NCBI RefSeq assembly: GCF_014192575.1
Contig: NZ_JACHYC010000001.1
Coordinates: forward strand, 744,001-808,000
From: Variovorax sp. Sphag1AA
GTDB lineage: Bacteria > Pseudomonadota > Gammaproteobacteria > Burkholderiales > Burkholderiaceae_C
Length of the DNA: 64,000 bases
Reading direction: 5' to 3'
The notes under the pieces: model-generated
The model's database searches: none
Told to the model about the DNA's origin: nothing
The model's input: only the letters and a program-made list of their open reading frames with translations
In this document: one piece after another, positions 60,546-64,000 of the stretch
Layout: every line of letters begins with the position of its first letter
How positions within the stretch are numbered: position 1 is the first letter of the stretch
Program-made: the position numbers and the translations under genes

Positions 60546-61616
60546 TCACAGGGGCAGCACGTCGCCCGCGTCTCCGCGATGCAGAAACTCCGCGAACTCG
60601 TCCGCCAGCCGCTGCGACTCTTTCGCGGCGGTGCTCCATGCCTTGATGCGCGCCGGCACGTCATTGCCGTAGCGCACGAAGTCGTTGCGGTCCGGCAGCT
60701 TGCCGTTGGGCAGGCTACGGACCCATTCAGGACTGGGCGCGAGCACGACGGTGCGATCGAGGAAGTCGGTGGCCTTGTGGCGCCACTTGAGTGCCTTGTC
60801 GAGCCAGCCCGGAACCACGGCTTTCTGGAAATGCGGATACAGCACGATGCCGTCCGCGTTCATGTAGTCGAGATGCAGGTGGTAGTCGGTGATGCCGCCG
60901 TCCCAGTACGCACCGCGCGGCGCACCCGGAATGTCGTGCACTGCTTCGAGCATGAAGGGAATCGAGCACGACGCCTGGAGCGCAAGCTCGAAGTTGCCCT
61001 TGATGAGATCGACCTGCCGCGTGCGGAAATCACGCGTGCCGAAAGGCAGCGCCGCACCCGGCGTGGAAAAGACCACGCGCTCCAGCCAGGCGCCCAGGCT
61101 CTTTCGATGCACGCTGTTCGTGATGAACGCGCCGAGATAGCCGACCGGCGTACGCGCCTTTCCTTCGCGGCCCAGGATGTGCCGCCCACGCGCGGTGATC
61201 ACGTGCAGCCGGTATCGCGAATGAAGCAGCACCTCGTCGACGCGACCACCGTAGAAGTCACGCAGCCCTTCGCCGAACTGGGCGCTGACCTGCCGCGCCG
61301 TGAGCCGCTTCTGCCCCGGGGGCACTTCGAAATGCTGGTGGATATAGCCCTGCTCGAACTGCACGAAGGCGTCCTTCGTGTCCTGCAGGCAGGCATTGGC
61401 GAGCCGCCATGCGCCGATCGATGCGCCGACCAGATCGACGGATTGCGTCGATTGCGGCAGCCAGTCACCAAAGAGGAAGCGGTCGATTGGCCCGAGGATC
61501 AAGCCCTTCGGGCCACCGGCCGCACCGGGAATGGTGCGAACGTCCTGCGGACGCAGGCCGTTCGCGGCGATGTGTTCGCGGGCGGTGGGCCCGGCGTAGA
61601 TGCGAAGCGCCTTCAT
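60546..61616 (-). CDS. Patatin-like phospholipase
   Basis: Protein of 356 aa of the patatin/RssA-like hydrolase family. The glycine-rich oxyanion turn is AAGGPKGLILG, the catalytic Ser is in LVGASIGAWR (GxSxG) near residue 66 and the catalytic Asp in YWDGGITDYH near 235. It acts on acyl-ester bonds of lipids. The ATG at 61616 is chosen because the conserved fold begins right after; a longer frame extends upstream without support. It follows tex by 22 bp and may be co-transcribed with it. Confidence 0.9.
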   Translation of the reverse strand: MKALRIYAGPTAREHIAANGLRPQDVRTIPGAAGGPKGLILGPIDRFLFGDWLPQSTQSVDLVGASIGAWRLANACLQDTKDAFVQFEQGYIHQHFEVPPGQKRLTARQVSAQFGEGLRDFYGGRVDEVLLHSRYRLHVITARGRHILGREGKARTPVGYLGAFITNSVHRKSLGAWLERVVFSTPGAALPFGTRDFRTRQVDLIKGNFELALQASCSIPFMLEAVHDIPGAPRGAYWDGGITDYHLHLDYMNADGIVLYPHFQKAVVPGWLDKALKWRHKATDFLDRTVVLAPSPEWVRSLPNGKLPDRNDFVRYGNDVPARIKAWSTAAKESQRLADEFAEFLHRGDAGDVLPL

Positions 61617-61638
61617 GCCTTGCCCGCCACCGCCCCAG

Positions 61639-64000
61639 CTACTTGCGCAAGCCTTGCAGCTTCGCGAACGCATTGGCCATCTGGCCGGACGGCTGTGGCG
61701 AGTTGTCGCGGCGCGAGCCCTGCTGGTAGCCGCGCCCTGCCCCTTCGAAGCGGTTCTCGCGAGGACCATCGCGGCGCGAAGGTGCGGCGTCGAGCTTCAT
61801 CGAGAGGCCGATGCGCTTGCGCGCCACGTCGACTTCCATCACCTTGACCTTGACGATGTCGCCGGTCTTCACGACCTCGCGCGCATCGTTGACGAACTTG
61901 TGCGAAAGCTGGCTCACGTGCACGAGACCGTCCTGGTGCACGCCGAGGTCGACGAACGCGCCGAACTGCGCCACGTTGCTCACCGTGCCTTCGAGCACCA
62001 TGCCTTCGACGAGGTCGGTGATGTCTTCGACGCCGTCGTTGAAGCGTGCGACCTTGAAGTCCGGGCGCGGATCGCGGCCGGGCTTCTCGAGTTCGCCGAG
62101 GATGTCCTTGACAGTGATAACGCCGAACTTCTCGTTCGCGAACAGCTCGGGCTTCAGCGTCTTGAGCATGTCCGCCCGGCCCATCAACTCGTTGACCGGC
62201 TTGCCGGTCTTCTCGATCATCTGCTCGACGACCGGATAAGTTTCGGGATGCACGCCCGTCATGTCCAGCGGATTGGCGCCGCCGCGAATGCGCAGGAAGC
62301 CCGCGCTTTGTTCGAAGGTCTTCGCGCCGAAGCCGGTCACGTCCAGCAACTGCTGCCGGCTCGCGAAGGCGCCATTGGATTCACGCCAACGCACCACCGC
62401 CTTGGCCACGCTCGATGAGAGTCCCGAGACGCGCGACAGCAGCGGCACGCTCGCGGTGTTGAGGTCGACGCCGACCGAGTTCACGCAATCCTCGACCACC
62501 GCGCTCAGCGTGCGGGCGAGTTCGCTCTGGTTCACGTCGTGCTGGTACTGACCCACGCCGATCGACTTGGGGTCGATCTTCACGAGTTCGGCCAGTGGGT
62601 CCTGCAGTCGCCGCGCAATGCTCGCCGCTCCGCGCAGGCTCACGTCCACGTCCGGCATTTCCTGTGCCGCGAATTCGCTGGCGGAGTAGACCGAGGCGCC
62701 GGCCTCGCTGACCACGACCTTCTCGATCGCATGCGACTCGGCGCCCGCCTGCGCGCTCATCTTCGCAAGCAACTTGATGAGGTCGGCAGCCAGCTTGTCG
62801 GTCTCGCGGCTCGCGGTGCCGTTGCCGATGGCGATCAGGTTCACGCTGTGCTTCGCGCAGAGCTTGCCGAGCGTGTGCAGCGAACCTTCCCAGTCCTTGC
62901 GCGGCTCGTGCGGGAAGACGGTCGCCGTCTCGACCAGCTTGCCCGTGGCATCGACCACCGCGACCTTCACGCCGGTGCGGATGCCCGGATCGAGGCCCAT
63001 CACCACGCGCTGGCCGGCCGGTGCGGCGAGCAGCAGATCGCGCAGGTTGTCCGCGAAGACCTTGATCGCGACCTTCTCGGCGTCTTCGCGCAGGCGAGTG
63101 AACAGGTCGCGCTCGGTGGAAAGCGCGAGCTTCACGCGCCATGTCCAGGCTACGCACTTGCGCAGCAGATCGTCTGCGGCGCGCCCCGAATGGCTCCAGC
63201 CCAGGTGCAGCGCGATCTTTCCTTCGGCGATCGAAGGCTTGCCCGGTTCGGGCTCGACCGGCAGCGCCAGCTTGGCGTCGAGGATCTCCTGCGCTCGGCC
63301 ACGGAACACCGCCAGCGCGCGATGCGAAGGCACGCGGCCAATCGGCTCGTCGTAGTCGAAGTAGTCGCGGAACTTGGCGACTTCGGCGTTGTTCTCGTCC
63401 TTGCCCGTCATCAGGCTCGACTTGAACAGGCCTTCGCTCCACAGCCACTCACGAAGGCTCTGCACGAGCACGGCATCTTCGGCCCAGCGCTCGGAAAGGA
63501 TGTCGCGCACGCCGTCGAGGACAGCCGGCACGGTCGAGAAATCGGGGCCCGGCTTCCCGTCGTCCAGCGTGGTGGCTGGCTGCAGGAAGGCCTTGGCTTC
63601 CACCGCAGGATCGAGCGTCGGGTCGGCAACCAGCTTGTCGGCCAGCGGCTCGATGCCAAACTCGCGCGCGATCTGGCCCTTGGTGCGGCGCTTCTGCTTG
63701 AACGGCAGGTACAGATCCTCGACCTCCTGCTTCGTCGGCGCGCCTTCGATTGCGGCGCGCAGCTCGGGCGTGAGCTTGCCTTGTTCGTCGATGCTCTTGA
63801 TCACCGCGGCGCGGCGGTCCTCGAGCTCGCGCAGGTACGCGAGGCGCGCTTCGAGTTCACGCAGCTGGGTGTCGTCGAGGCCGTTGGTGGCCTCCTTGCG
63901 GTAGCGGGCAATGAAGGGCACGGTGGCGCCCCCGTCGAGCAGCTCGACGGCGGCCTTCACCTGGTGCTCGCCGACCTTGATCTCGGCGGCGAGCTGGCGA
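61639..64000 (-). CDS. tex: Tex family transcription accessory protein, 5'-partial
   Basis: RNA-binding transcription factor of the Tex/YhgF family; the frame runs off the right edge, so the first residues are missing. Visible order: Tex N-terminal domain (VPFIARYRKEATNGLDDTQLRELE), YqgF-like RNase H domain (VVMGLDPGIRTGVKVAVVD near residue 320 of the visible part), helix-hairpin-helix region (SVGVDLNTASVPLLSRVSGL), and a C-terminal S1 domain (GMVLEGTVSNVAQFGAFVDLGVHQDGLVHVSQLS). A basic Gly/Arg tail ends it. The family acts in transcription and RNA quality control. Confidence 0.95.
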   Translation of the reverse strand, partial: RQLAAEIKVGEHQVKAAVELLDGGATVPFIARYRKEATNGLDDTQLRELEARLAYLRELEDRRAAVIKSIDEQGKLTPELRAAIEGAPTKQEVEDLYLPFKQKRRTKGQIAREFGIEPLADKLVADPTLDPAVEAKAFLQPATTLDDGKPGPDFSTVPAVLDGVRDILSERWAEDAVLVQSLREWLWSEGLFKSSLMTGKDENNAEVAKFRDYFDYDEPIGRVPSHRALAVFRGRAQEILDAKLALPVEPEPGKPSIAEGKIALHLGWSHSGRAADDLLRKCVAWTWRVKLALSTERDLFTRLREDAEKVAIKVFADNLRDLLLAAPAGQRVVMGLDPGIRTGVKVAVVDATGKLVETATVFPHEPRKDWEGSLHTLGKLCAKHSVNLIAIGNGTASRETDKLAADLIKLLAKMSAQAGAESHAIEKVVVSEAGASVYSASEFAAQEMPDVDVSLRGAASIARRLQDPLAELVKIDPKSIGVGQYQHDVNQSELARTLSAVVEDCVNSVGVDLNTASVPLLSRVSGLSSSVAKAVVRWRESNGAFASRQQLLDVTGFGAKTFEQSAGFLRIRGGANPLDMTGVHPETYPVVEQMIEKTGKPVNELMGRADMLKTLKPELFANEKFGVITVKDILGELEKPGRDPRPDFKVARFNDGVEDITDLVEGMVLEGTVSNVAQFGAFVDLGVHQDGLVHVSQLSHKFVNDAREVVKTGDIVKVKVMEVDVARKRIGLSMKLDAAPSRRDGPRENRFEGAGRGYQQGSRRDNSPQPSGQMANAFAKLQGLRK

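Noticed and set aside
60579..61847. Plus-strand frame of 422 codons
   Set aside because: Antisense to the patatin-like gene, with no motif.

Overview
The window looks like chromosomal DNA of a GC-rich betaproteobacterium, most likely Burkholderiales/Comamonadaceae and Variovorax-like. This rests on codon use, the block mltG-tmk-holB-pilZ-tatD, cstA with a ybdD partner and its own two-component system, a cobalt nitrile hydratase operon, and many signal-peptide enzymes. No rRNA or tRNA gene was recognised. The assignment is inference from gene content, not from a database search.

Layout. 1-1.4 kb: end of an AT-rich membrane protein gene. 2.2-5.9 kb: small accessory genes, several resembling antitoxins (tandem XRE, two DUF2384-like, one ParD-like) plus a HAD-type repair-associated protein, with no recognisable toxin. 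6.4-6.8 kb: glycine-rich RRM protein with terminator. 7.0-11.8 kb: a minus-strand mobile-element-like operon with a large serine recombinase, two ParB/RepB-like proteins coupled by ATGA overlaps, a Cys-rich protein and a small helical protein. 11.9-18.1 kb: Kelch lipoprotein, a 7TM histidine kinase lacking its 5' end, a phospholipase-D-like nuclease and a secreted protein.

19-40 kb is the most unusual part. Two paralogous sensor kinases of about 1,000 residues (two-component propeller, Y_Y_Y, HisKA_3, HATPase) lie among paired enzyme families: two enoyl-CoA-hydratase-like proteins (one with a signal peptide), two epoxide-hydrolase-like proteins (Sec and TAT signals) and two MFS exporters. With them are RidA, SDR, Dps, a thioredoxin-fold protein lacking its second cysteine, a flavodoxin-like protein, an orphan glycine-cleavage H protein, an EF-hand protein, a DUF2384-like protein and one atypical LuxR-type regulator. 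Six intergenic sites here share an 18-bp motif close to GANACCTTCGTSCAATGG. I infer a single regulon, probably a stress or electrophile response, with one regulator acting on the EH-ridA-SDR-ECH-dps operon and its neighbours.

40-44.3 kb: a decaying stretch with a truncated glyoxalase-family gene, a tyrosine recombinase with AT-rich palindromes at its 5' end, a YceH-like protein and a gene-less repeat region. 44.3-64 kb: ordinary chromosome. It carries ankyrin-tatD-pilZ-holB-tmk-mltG (mostly overlapping, minus strand), ygfZ, ybdD-cstA with a narL-type regulator and cache-domain kinase, hydrolases and a thioesterase-GNAT fusion. It ends with an Fe-alcohol dehydrogenase-nitrile hydratase operon, a MAPEG protein, a patatin-like protein and a tex gene that runs off the right edge.
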